A DNA stretch of 64,000 bases from positions 233,612 to 297,611 of the forward strand of contig NZ_JBKQGY010000004.1 of the NCBI RefSeq assembly GCF_050487225.1. The letters run 5' to 3'. This document shows positions 35,818 through 43,608 of this stretch, piece after piece. The stretch is from Paenalcaligenes sp050487225. Its GTDB lineage: Bacteria > Pseudomonadota > Gammaproteobacteria > Burkholderiales > Burkholderiaceae_B. Made by a program: the position numbers and the translations under genes. The notes under the pieces are model-generated. The model had not been told where the DNA came from, ran no database searches, and saw only the letters and a list, made by a program, of their open reading frames with translations. How positions within the stretch are numbered: the first letter of the stretch is position 1; each line of letters begins with the position of its first letter.

Positions 35818-35906
35818 GTAAAACACCTTGCTGTGCATGGGTTTATCGGCTCATCCAGAGGATGACACCGTAACGGTGTCCATTAGTTGGTGAACTAACA
35901 GGCAAT

Positions 35907-35962
35907 GAAAACACGCCTCTCCAGAATGGGGCGTGCGTTCGCAAGGTGTGGCCAGAGAGGCG
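35907..35962 (-). promoter_or_regulatory. Terminator/antiterminator platform of the corA riboswitch
   Basis: On the minus strand, CACGCC pairs with GGCGTG (35930-35935 with 35912-35917) and is followed by TTTTC, a weak intrinsic terminator about 100 bases before the first corA start. An upstream CGCCTCTC (35962-35955) is a perfect match for GAGAGGCG (35921-35914) that includes part of the terminator arm, so two exclusive structures are possible. Other hairpins nearby, such as GACACCGTTACGGTGTC at 35863-35880 region, may also take part. Confidence 0.55.
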
Positions 35963-36019
35963 AGTCACCGTTGTTCATGCACCAGATTGGCAGAGGGCGA
36001 TAGCCTTCCACCAATGCAC

Positions 36020-36180
36020 CCCAAATCATTGAGCTTTAGCACTGCACGGCATAAGAGAGTGAACCCTAGCTACGTTATAAACCACCTTAAGTCGATGGTT
36101 TCTGTTCAAACCCATTGGCGTCTTTGGACGTTTCTGGGCAGTAGCGTTTCTCCGTACAGGAGCCTTACCTAACGAGGTCT
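36020..36180 (-). promoter_or_regulatory. M-box (ykoK) magnesium riboswitch
   Basis: Read on the minus strand, the leader matches the conserved M-box core in order: TTAGGTAAGGCTCC, then GGAGAAACGCTACTGCCC, GTCCAAAGACGCCAATGGG, ACAGAAACCATCGAC, TAAGGTGGTTT, and near the 3' end ATGCCGTGCAGTGCTAAAGC with CTCAATGATT. These are the segments conserved in the Bacillus mgtE leader. It lies about 200 bases upstream of the three corA genes on the same strand. M-box RNAs fold when Mg2+ is plentiful and then turn expression off, so the corA operon should be induced by low Mg2+. Confidence 0.95.
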
Positions 36181-36714
36181 GGTCTGTATCGACTTCATAA
36201 GTATAGATCGCTTATTTTTTATAATGTAGCGATTAGGCTTTGTATTTGGTATAGGATGAATATCCTTTAGTATATTTTGTTTTTTATTATTCATTATTTT
36301 TAAATTACCTTAACATGCTTTTTATTATTAAGGTGGTTTATTTATTCTATTGATGTATATAAAAAATATCTCTCGCATCCATGAGACAGATTCAACACCT
36401 AACGCCGTTATTAGAGTGATTCATGCAGTCAGAAAAACCGTAAAAGAGGCTATGGTGGTTACAGCACAGCGTGCGAATTACTGATTGGTAAGGGGGGAGC
36501 AGCCTTGGGACAGTGGCCACCACGCTCTGTGTTCTAGGGCATTGATAAACTGAATGCTGTTGAGGCTAAGGGTGATGACCGTAATGCAGCGCGAAGAAAG
36601 AGCCAGAGACATGCTGAAGACTACGCAAAATAAGGTAGTCTTTATTATTGTGACTTGTGTGCTGGCGTACTAGTCATCACAACATCAAACCTGCTTTATC
36701 GGGATCTACAGTGT
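36181..36714. other. AT-rich promoter region upstream of the M-box and the lysR gene
   Basis: On the minus strand TATACT (36205-36200) is a fair -10 box for the riboswitch transcript; the -35 is weak. The stretch at 36420-36640 keeps an open but start-less frame (e.g. GKGGAALGQWPPRSVF) that may be a gene relic; nothing recognised. Confidence 0.4.
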
Positions 36715-37692
36715 ATGGGCGAAAAAGTGAACTTGAATGCAGTACAAAGTTTTGTAGACGTAGTGGCGTTGGGCAGTGTCTCGGCGGCAGCGAAAAAGCG
36801 CGGCGTGACGGTAGCTAACCTGAGTAGGAAAATGTCTACGTTAGAAAAAGACCTAGGCATGCCGTTGTTTGATAAACGAGGGGGTAATTTGCAACTGACT
36901 GAACAAGGTCAGTTGCTGTGGCAAGCATGGTCGCCTATCGCTGGCCAGATTGATGCCGCGCTAGACACCATGCAAACCGAGCAGCACGAACTACACGGCG
37001 TATTGCAAGTCGTATTACCCGCCGAAATAGGTCCACGTTTAGTGGGCTCGGCAATGGTGAGTTTTGTGCAGCAACACCCCGCGCTGGAAGTGCAGTGCAT
37101 GACCAGTTTGCAGGGTACGGCGTTCCAGCCGCATGTGGATGTGGCGATATGGTTGGGGCGTGGCTTACAGGCAGATAGCCCTTATGTGGTACGTCAACTG
37201 GGGCAGTTGCACAGCAAAGTGGTGGCTGCTCCGTCTTTACTGGCTCGTACGGGTTGTCCTCGATTATTAACGGATTTGGCTACCTCACCGTGCATTACCA
37301 CCAGTGAAGAGTTGGAAGGTACACCGTGGACATTTATCTTGCCGTCCGGAGAACTAGAGTCGCCGGCGATAGAGCGTTGTTTCCGAGTAGATAGCGGGCA
37401 ATTGGCAAAAGAGGCTGCGCTGGCGGGGGTAGGGTTTGCAGTGTTATTAGAGCAAGACTGCGCAGCACATATAGAAGCAGGAGAGTTGGTGGTGGTCGAG
37501 TTAGACGCGTCGCCCGCCCCGTTGGATATCTACGTGGCCTATGCGCATCGCCAACTTGTGCCGCGCAAAGTGCGCGTGTTTGTTGAGCATTTGACCGATA
37601 GTCTAAGGGTAGACCTCATTCCAAAAGATAACCCTGGCAATACGTCGTCGTTAAAGCCGAGCAAATCAACAGGCTCAACAGGGAAGAAATAA
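36715..37692 (+). CDS. LysR-family transcriptional regulator
   Basis: 325 residues. N-terminal winged HTH (LNAVQSFVDVVALGSVSAAA, then KKRGVTVANLSRKMSTLEKD and LFDKRGGNLQLTEQG), then a LysR-type effector-binding domain (about 92-300). ATG 36715 chosen because it gives the normal length before the HTH; the ribosome binding site is poor. A Ser/Lys-rich tail (SSLKPSKSTGSTGKK) is unusual. Target unknown; no divergent gene adjoins it. Confidence 0.85.
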   Translation: MGEKVNLNAVQSFVDVVALGSVSAAAKKRGVTVANLSRKMSTLEKDLGMPLFDKRGGNLQLTEQGQLLWQAWSPIAGQIDAALDTMQTEQHELHGVLQVVLPAEIGPRLVGSAMVSFVQQHPALEVQCMTSLQGTAFQPHVDVAIWLGRGLQADSPYVVRQLGQLHSKVVAAPSLLARTGCPRLLTDLATSPCITTSEELEGTPWTFILPSGELESPAIERCFRVDSGQLAKEAALAGVGFAVLLEQDCAAHIEAGELVVVELDASPAPLDIYVAYAHRQLVPRKVRVFVEHLTDSLRVDLIPKDNPGNTSSLKPSKSTGSTGKK

Positions 37693-37705
37693 GCGAGTAA
37701 CGGAT

Positions 37706-37728
37706 GGGGGACAGCGGCCCCCTTTTTT
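37706..37728 (+). terminator. Terminator after lysR
   Basis: GGGGG / CCCCC stem with a 7-base loop and TTTTTT. Confidence 0.75.
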
Positions 37729-37780
37729 ATGGCATATTGAAACCGCGCTTTGCTCCAGTATAAAAAAGTGATTTAATAAG

Positions 37781-37796
37781 TAGACCAATTAGTCTA
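37781..37796. promoter_or_regulatory. Palindromic operator at the tetR promoter
   Basis: TAGACCAATTAGTCTA is a palindrome broken only at one base pair position, 28 bases before the tetR start. A 13/16 match (TCGACTAATCAGTCTA) lies in the divergent RND efflux promoter at 42387-42402, suggesting that the TetR encoded next controls both. Confidence 0.75.
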
Positions 37797-37824
37797 TTTT
37801 TTTAACAAAGGAGGTGAGTGAAGT

Positions 37825-38424
37825 ATGAGCAGCAAACCGTTAACCGATAAACAGCGTGCCAAACGGAAGGAAATCGTTGAGGCCGCTATGGTGTGTTTTT
37901 CCCGAAAAGGGTTTCATGCCACATCTACTGCCGAGATCTGTAAGGAGGTAGGGATGAGCCCTGGTAACGTGTTTCATTACTTCGCCACCAAAGACGAAAT
38001 TATTCAAGAAATCGCCAAAGAAGACCGTGAACTACTCACAGAGATTTTTGAGCGATGTTCTTCTGAGAAAACCGTGATGGATTCCATCGTGCAAATCATT
38101 CGCACCATTATTGATGTGATGAACCACGATCCTATCTCTGCCCGCTTAAGTCTAGAGGTGGGTGCAGAAGCTGCCCGTAACCCTGAAGTGATGTCGATTT
38201 TTCTAGAAAATGAAGACTTCAATAAGCAGAAGTTGGTTCAGTTGATTGAACAGGGCATGAAAAACGGTGAAATAGATGTAGAGCTAGAGCCGGAAGCCAC
38301 GGCTACGTGGTTGTTGATGCTGGGCGATGGTGTGTTAGGTCGAAGCATCATGCAGCCTGGCTTCAAATGGGAGTCACAACTAGATATTCTAGAAAAAATG
38401 ATACGTAAAGCCTTGCGGCCTTGA
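37825..38424 (+). CDS. TetR-family repressor, likely of the RND efflux genes
   Basis: 199 residues from ATG 37825 after AAAGGAGGTGAG. N-terminal HTH: RKEIVEAAMVCFSRKGFHAT, then STAEICKEVGMSPGNVFHYF and ATKDEI. The C-terminal helical domain (about 60-199) is the ligand-binding and dimer part. Probably autoregulated through the palindrome upstream, with the matching site at the RND promoter as its second target, which would be relieved by an efflux substrate. Confidence 0.9.
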   Translation: MSSKPLTDKQRAKRKEIVEAAMVCFSRKGFHATSTAEICKEVGMSPGNVFHYFATKDEIIQEIAKEDRELLTEIFERCSSEKTVMDSIVQIIRTIIDVMNHDPISARLSLEVGAEAARNPEVMSIFLENEDFNKQKLVQLIEQGMKNGEIDVELEPEATATWLLMLGDGVLGRSIMQPGFKWESQLDILEKMIRKALRP

Positions 38425-38438
38425 ACACTATCCGTTGC

Positions 38439-39116
38439 TTAACGCGCAGAGGGTTGAGCGGTTGCTAACCCTGCAGCTTGCCAGGCATCGTAGCCAGCAG
38501 GTAGTCGCGTAGCCAACAAGCCATTGTTGTGCAGTATTTGTACGGCTTCGCTGGAGAGTACGCAATAGGGCCCGCGGCAATAAGCGACGATGGTTTTGTT
38601 GGTAGGCAATTCGTGCAATCTGCCTTGCAGGGCAGAGACAGGAATATGCAAGGCATCTGGTATGTGGCCAGAGCGGTATTCGTCGTCAGGACGTACATCT
38701 AGCAGTACCACGCTGTCCGTTTTGATTTGTACCAGTAAGTCTTCAACCGACAAACCATCTAAGCGCTCGCGTTGATGTTGGTTGTCGGTGAGCAGTTCGT
38801 GTATTTGCGTATGTTGGAATGCTAGGTATTGCTGCAAACTGGCTAGTATCACTTGAACAGGGCCAGCACTGGATCGATAGTAAATATACTTGCCATCACG
38901 CCTGGTTTGCACCATGTCAGCACGCTTTAGGTTTTGCAGGTGCTGAGAGGTATTGGCAATGGATAAACCACTGCGTTCAGCCAGTTGTTCTACCGACCAT
39001 TCTTCATTGTGCAAGAGCGTCAGTAACGCCAAGCGGTGCTCATTGGCCAAGGTGCGTGCAATATCGGCCAATGCTCCGAATGAGGGCTGAGTAGACGGCT
39101 GGCTAGTGGTGGTCAT
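38439..39116 (-). CDS. ArsR HTH fused to rhodanese domain
   Basis: 225 residues from ATG 39116. Residues about 12-95 are an ArsR winged HTH (ALADIARTLANEHRLALLTL, then SVEQLAERSGLSIANTSQHL). Residues about 120-215 are a rhodanese domain with DVRPDDEYRSGHIPDALHIP and the active-site loop CRGPYC. Fusions of this kind are common in proteobacteria and are thought to sense sulfur or redox state; no metal-binding CxC of classical ArsR sensors was seen. Divergent from the GrpB-family gene, 52 bases apart. Confidence 0.9.
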   Translation of the reverse strand: MTTTSQPSTQPSFGALADIARTLANEHRLALLTLLHNEEWSVEQLAERSGLSIANTSQHLQNLKRADMVQTRRDGKYIYYRSSAGPVQVILASLQQYLAFQHTQIHELLTDNQHQRERLDGLSVEDLLVQIKTDSVVLLDVRPDDEYRSGHIPDALHIPVSALQGRLHELPTNKTIVAYCRGPYCVLSSEAVQILHNNGLLATRLPAGYDAWQAAGLATAQPSAR

Positions 39117-39168
39117 AAGTGCAATAGAAATATTCAATAAATTGATTATACAAATGCTGGGGAAAGTC

Positions 39169-39795
39169 GTGAATGTAGATGACCTTACACGCCGTACATG
39201 GACACAGAATGACAAGCTTGCCATCACCACATTTGTGGACGGTGATCCCAACGAGAATCCGTGGGTGGCAGGTAAGCCGCAGGTAGAGAAAATGGAAGTG
39301 GTGGCCTACGACCCTGCGTGGGTGTTGCGCTATCAGTATGAACACGGCCGTATTCAGCAGGCCTTGGGAGATAAGGCACTAAGTATTGTGCATGTAGGGT
39401 CTACCGCTGTGCCTGAGTTGCCCGCCAAGCCGGTGATTGATATTGATGTGTTGGTGGCAGACCCTACCGACGAAGACAGCTATGTGCCCGCCTTAACACA
39501 GTTGGGATACCAACTGACTGTGCGCGAACCGTCGTGGTATCAGCATCGTATGCTACGCCACGAACATCCGCGTGTGAACCTACATGTGTTCGCACCGGAA
39601 TGCCCAGAACATATTCGTCATGTGCTGTTTAGAGAGTGGCTGTGTAATCACGACGCTGACAGAAAACGTTATGCTGCATCTAAATTCACGGCTGCCAGTG
39701 GTACAAACAATGCGCTCGATTACAACCGTAGCAAGCATGAGGTTGTACACGCGATTTATCAGGATATGTTCGCTGCACATGGGTTGTTGGACTAG
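39169..39795 (+). CDS. GrpB-family nucleotidyltransferase-fold protein
   Basis: 208 residues from GTG 39169 with GGGGAAAG upstream; longer forms from ATG 39154 or earlier are possible. Carries the GrpB motif IVHVGSTAVPELPAKPVIDI then DVLV (a nucleotidyltransferase-like GS..D-x-D) and the late RYAASKFTAAS with DYNRSKHEVV. The N-terminal 45 residues precede the usual family start (VEKMEVVAYDPAW). Function of the family is not settled. Confidence 0.82.
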   Translation: MNVDDLTRRTWTQNDKLAITTFVDGDPNENPWVAGKPQVEKMEVVAYDPAWVLRYQYEHGRIQQALGDKALSIVHVGSTAVPELPAKPVIDIDVLVADPTDEDSYVPALTQLGYQLTVREPSWYQHRMLRHEHPRVNLHVFAPECPEHIRHVLFREWLCNHDADRKRYAASKFTAASGTNNALDYNRSKHEVVHAIYQDMFAAHGLLD

Positions 39796-39860
39796 TCATC
39801 AGATCACGTCAGGCTGACTGTCAGTGCCGCACAAAGCACGATATATGGAATAACTAGATC

Positions 39861-40832
39861 ATGGAAAAGTTGGTGTTAGGTTCTGCGAGGCGTAGACGTT
39901 TGCGCACCGTAGTAGCGGGCAGTGCGATGGCATTATTGAGCACGATTACTGTGGCACAGTCGGCGATGTTATTACCGCGATCAGATGGTTCTGACATCGT
40001 GTATTACGTACAACCGGCTGCGCTACAACCCGCGCAGCAGTTATTGGTAGTGATGCAAGGGTCGGACTGCAATAGCGTGATTCATAACCCCCGCATACAA
40101 GAGATGTTTGTGCCCATGTTGCCGGGAGCAGATGTGCTGACTGTGGAAAAGTACGGTATTGATGCCTCATTACCGTGGGATCAAAACACGGAACGTACGG
40201 ATTGCCCTGCTGACACTATTCAATACGATAGCTTGATGCAACGGGTGAGCGATTACCAAGCGGTATTGAATATGCTCAAGTGGCATCAGAATTATAAAAA
40301 TGTGGTGGTGGTAGGCGGAAGTGAAGGGGCTGTGACTGCTGTGCTGCTGGCTGCAGAGACGGATCTGGTTGATGCCAGTATTGCCTTTAATGGTGGTGGG
40401 CGCTGGTTTAAAGAGGATGTGATACACAGCATTCGTGTAGCACCCTTAGCGGAGTCCGAAAAGGCAGAAGCTTTAGCCGGTATACAAGGCTTTATCGAAT
40501 ACGTCAGCGGCACGCCTGATCCTGAGTTGGTCGCGAGCAATCACGGTGTGGCATGGTGGCAAAGCATGTTGCGTCACGACCAACAGGCCGCGTTAGCCAG
40601 CGTAAAAACACCATTACTGCTTTTGCAAAGTGGTTTAGATACTTCCGTGGACCCAGTAGCGGTAGAGCAGATGGTGAGGCAGGTGCAGCAGGCTGGGCCG
40701 ACACAGGTACGTTATCGCTACTACCCAGAGTTAGATCACGTCATGCAAGATGCCCAGGGGCAAAGCCAGTTGAAGGATGTAATGGCTGATATGCAGGATT
40801 GGTTGGCTGAAGTGCTGCTGCCCCAACCATGA
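39861..40832 (+). CDS. Secreted alpha/beta-hydrolase-like protein
   Basis: 323 residues. N-terminal basic signal sequence (SARRRRLRTVVAGSAMALLS, cleavage near VAQSA) suggests export. Nucleophile elbow GGSEG with Ser in VVVVGGSEGAVTAVLLAAE; a late His in YYPELDHVMQD and an Asp in LLQSGLDTSVDP complete a likely catalytic triad. Substrate unknown; possibly an esterase or peptidase. It lies tail-to-tail with the outer-membrane efflux gene, three bases apart. Confidence 0.75.
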   Translation: MEKLVLGSARRRRLRTVVAGSAMALLSTITVAQSAMLLPRSDGSDIVYYVQPAALQPAQQLLVVMQGSDCNSVIHNPRIQEMFVPMLPGADVLTVEKYGIDASLPWDQNTERTDCPADTIQYDSLMQRVSDYQAVLNMLKWHQNYKNVVVVGGSEGAVTAVLLAAETDLVDASIAFNGGGRWFKEDVIHSIRVAPLAESEKAEALAGIQGFIEYVSGTPDPELVASNHGVAWWQSMLRHDQQAALASVKTPLLLLQSGLDTSVDPVAVEQMVRQVQQAGPTQVRYRYYPELDHVMQDAQGQSQLKDVMADMQDWLAEVLLPQP

Positions 40833-40835
40833 CAC

Positions 40836-42335
40836 TCACAATGCAGGGTGCAGCGCGGATTGCTTATCTAACAAACTAGCCGGCAGTTCTGCGCCACCCA
40901 CGGCTTTGTGCAGCGCAATCACCGCGTTAGCCTGTTCGGCTTGGGCATCCACGACTTCTATTTGGCTGCGACGTTTTTGCAGTGATGCTTCTAACACTTC
41001 ATGCAGCGGAATCATGCCCTGTTGATACAACTCTTGGGCTCTGTCTAAGGCACGTTGAGTGAACGCCAACTTGTGTTGGGCGTGCTGCACAGCAGTGGTG
41101 TGTGTGGCGATCGCCAACAAGGCGTTTTCGGTTTCTTCCACGCCTTCTAATACTGCTTCGCGGTACGCCAAAATGGCTTCGGCTAGCTGTGCTTCACGCG
41201 CATTGACCACCGCTTGTCTGGCACCCCAGTCTAGTAGCGGAATGTTCAGTGAGAAAGAGCCGCCTGCAATTTCTGTGCGACCCAATAACGGTTTACCCGT
41301 CAGGTTGTCGCTGAGGCTGATATTGCCCAATAAACGTAAGCGTGGGTAAAGGTCTGCTTGGGCGACTCCTAGCTCTGCACTGGCTTGTGCCACCTTAAAT
41401 TCCGCTTGCTGAATAGCAGGACGTACACGCAGTAACTCAGCAGGTAGCATGTTGAAACCTAGCCGCTGCGGATTGGGTAGGGGGGAAAGTGCACGTAATT
41501 CCGTATCTACGCTAGATTCGCCTGTTAACACAGCCAGGCGCAGCAATGTTTGTTGTAGTGCTTGCTGTAGTTGTAGTTGTTGCTGTTGCAGGCTAATCAG
41601 GTCAGCGTGGATTTGGTCTTTTTCGTAATCGGCAAGTAAGCCTGCTGCGTGTCGTTCTTCAGTGCGTTGCAAAAGGGTGGTTTGGTCTGCCAGGTTTTGT
41701 TCTGTCAGCGACAACTGCTGTTGTTGTGCCCGTAATTCTACGTAATTGCGTACTACTTCAGCGATCACGCTGACATGGACATGGCGTAAATCGCTGTAGG
41801 CCACACCGGCAGCACTGTGAGCAGAGTCACGTTGCGATGACACACGGCCAAATAAATCCAGCTCCCACGCCGCATCAAAGCCCGCTTGGTAATAGCCCGT
41901 CGTACGTTCAGAGTCAGGGGCCAGATCACCGTCTACCGTGGGGTCCATGAGTGGTGACGCATTGTGCGAAGTAGACAACTTTCGTTGATGTTGGGTTTCC
42001 GCTTTAGCCGTGATTTCAGGTAAGCCCGCCGCTACCGCTTGTTGTATCAAAGCTCTAGCGCTGTGCAGTCTATAGGCGGCCTGCGCCAGTGATAGGTTTT
42101 GTGCCTGTGTTGTGGCGACGAGGGCATCCAACAGAGGATCCTCAAAGGTTGTCCACCACGAAGCGGGGTCAATCTCAGGCGTTTGTGTGAGCAATGCATG
42201 CTGTTGTGCCCAGTTTACTGCTAGAGGTACGTGCTGATCTGGCAAGGTGGGGGTGTTGGTGCACGCAGACAGCGCAAGGCTGAGTCCAAGTGCCATAACA
42301 GAGTGATGTAAAGCGAATGGGCGACGTAAATGCAT
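40836..42335 (-). CDS. Outer-membrane efflux channel (NodT/OprM type)
   Basis: 499 residues from ATG 42335; an in-frame ATG 36 bases earlier (42371) is possible. Lipoprotein signal ending LALSAC-T, then two repeats of the TolC/OprM fold (GYYQAGFDAAWELDLFGRVS; GGSFSLNIPLLDWGARQ). Forms the outer-membrane exit duct for the RND pump encoded divergently. The shared promoter gap contains a palindrome matching the tetR operator. Confidence 0.9.
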   Translation of the reverse strand: MHLRRPFALHHSVMALGLSLALSACTNTPTLPDQHVPLAVNWAQQHALLTQTPEIDPASWWTTFEDPLLDALVATTQAQNLSLAQAAYRLHSARALIQQAVAAGLPEITAKAETQHQRKLSTSHNASPLMDPTVDGDLAPDSERTTGYYQAGFDAAWELDLFGRVSSQRDSAHSAAGVAYSDLRHVHVSVIAEVVRNYVELRAQQQQLSLTEQNLADQTTLLQRTEERHAAGLLADYEKDQIHADLISLQQQQLQLQQALQQTLLRLAVLTGESSVDTELRALSPLPNPQRLGFNMLPAELLRVRPAIQQAEFKVAQASAELGVAQADLYPRLRLLGNISLSDNLTGKPLLGRTEIAGGSFSLNIPLLDWGARQAVVNAREAQLAEAILAYREAVLEGVEETENALLAIATHTTAVQHAQHKLAFTQRALDRAQELYQQGMIPLHEVLEASLQKRRSQIEVVDAQAEQANAVIALHKAVGGAELPASLLDKQSALHPAL

Positions 42336-42386
42336 AAGGGGTGCAAAGCAGAAGTTGACAGCGTAGAGCATCTTCTAAATAATAGA

Positions 42387-42402
42387 TCGACTAATCAGTC
42401 TA
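42387..42402. promoter_or_regulatory. Second TetR-type operator, in the divergent efflux promoter
   Basis: TCGACTAATCAGTCTA matches 13 of 16 bases of the palindrome at the tetR promoter (37781-37796). It lies between the divergent outer-membrane channel gene and the adaptor gene, placed to control both. Confidence 0.7.
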
Positions 42403-42432
42403 ACAAAAAAATGTACAGTTTGCTGCATCACT

Positions 42433-43608
42433 ATGAATAGTTCTACAGAAAAATCTAACGCCGTGCTGACAGGCTTACGCAGCAAGTGGGGCATAGGCAG
42501 CTTATGCGTGCTGGTAGTGCTGGCAATGTGGTTTTTGTTCTCTAGCAAAGACACCGTACCCGATGAACCGTTGTTGCGCATTAGCACCGTTAAAGCCGAT
42601 GCGGTGGTGTTGCATCCACGGGCGCGGGTGAGTGGCTCGTTAGTGGCCAAAGATACCGTTGAGATTGGTACGGCATTAACCGGGCTGCGCATAGAAAGCG
42701 TGTTGGTAGAACAGGGTGAGCGCGTCACACAAGGGCAGTTGCTAGCTGAACTGGATAACACCGTGCAGCGAGCACAAGTGCAACAAGCCCAAGCGAGTGT
42801 GGCCAGTGCGATGGCTGAATTGCAGGAAAAGTTGGCGCTGCATCAAGAGGCTCAGAAAAACCTCAAACGTGTGACAGGTTTAAGCCAAGGTACGGTCAGT
42901 GCGCAAACCTTAGATGAACGACGTACACAAGCTCAAGCGGCACACGCAACGTGGCAAGCCGCACAAGCCGTACTGAGCAAGGCGCAGGCCGAGCTAGCAG
43001 AGCAGCGAGAGCAGTTGGATAAAACGCGCATTGTGGCCACGGTTGAAGGATTAGTGTTGCAACGTCATGCACAGGCCGGAGCGCAAGTGGGCAATGATGC
43101 GCTGTTTACACTGGCTAAAAATAGTGTGATAGAGCTGGAAGGCGATGTGGGCGAAGGGATGTTAGCGCAGTTGCATACCGGCATGCCTGCCGCCGTGCAG
43201 TGGACGGGGCAATCCGAGGCAGCGGCAGGGTCTGTACGACTGGTGTCAGCACAAGTGGATAAAGCCTCACGTATGGGGTCGGTGCGTATCACCTTAGACA
43301 CCGTGCCATCCGTCGTGATGGCAGGTATGTTTGGTAGAGCAGAGCTGACCTTGGCTAGCCATACTTTGGCGATTGCCGTACCTGCCAGTGCGGTATCCGT
43401 GAATAGCCAAGGGGAAGCCGCAGTGATGAAAGTGGTAGACGGCGGGGTGGTGTCGTACCAGCCTGTGCGCATAGGCTGGCAAGATGCTCAGTGGGTGGAA
43501 GTAGTGGAAGGCTTGAGTAAGGGCGACAGCGTGGTGGCGACCGCTTTCGCGTTTGTGAAAGACGGCGATCATGTGGATGTGCATGAGTTGGAGCGCGCTC
43601 AGCCATGA
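42433..43608 (+). CDS. RND efflux periplasmic adaptor (membrane fusion protein)
   Basis: 391 residues. One N-terminal membrane anchor (about 19-36), lipoyl-like half motifs (GLRIESVLVEQGERVTQGQL then LAELD; VEGLVLQRHAQAGAQVG), a long alpha-helical hairpin between them (about 110-195), and the beta-barrel and membrane-proximal parts at the C-terminus. Joins the RND pump to the outer-membrane channel. The stop overlaps the pump start (ATGA). Confidence 0.92.
   Translation: MNSSTEKSNAVLTGLRSKWGIGSLCVLVVLAMWFLFSSKDTVPDEPLLRISTVKADAVVLHPRARVSGSLVAKDTVEIGTALTGLRIESVLVEQGERVTQGQLLAELDNTVQRAQVQQAQASVASAMAELQEKLALHQEAQKNLKRVTGLSQGTVSAQTLDERRTQAQAAHATWQAAQAVLSKAQAELAEQREQLDKTRIVATVEGLVLQRHAQAGAQVGNDALFTLAKNSVIELEGDVGEGMLAQLHTGMPAAVQWTGQSEAAAGSVRLVSAQVDKASRMGSVRITLDTVPSVVMAGMFGRAELTLASHTLAIAVPASAVSVNSQGEAAVMKVVDGGVVSYQPVRIGWQDAQWVEVVEGLSKGDSVVATAFAFVKDGDHVDVHELERAQP

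Noticed and set aside
35933..36172. Plus-strand frame of 79 codons
   Set aside because: It covers the antisense of the M-box riboswitch; the RNA conservation explains the sequence better.
36420..36650. Start-less open frame upstream of lysR
   Set aside because: It has an in-frame stop, no start and no recognised family; at most a gene relic.
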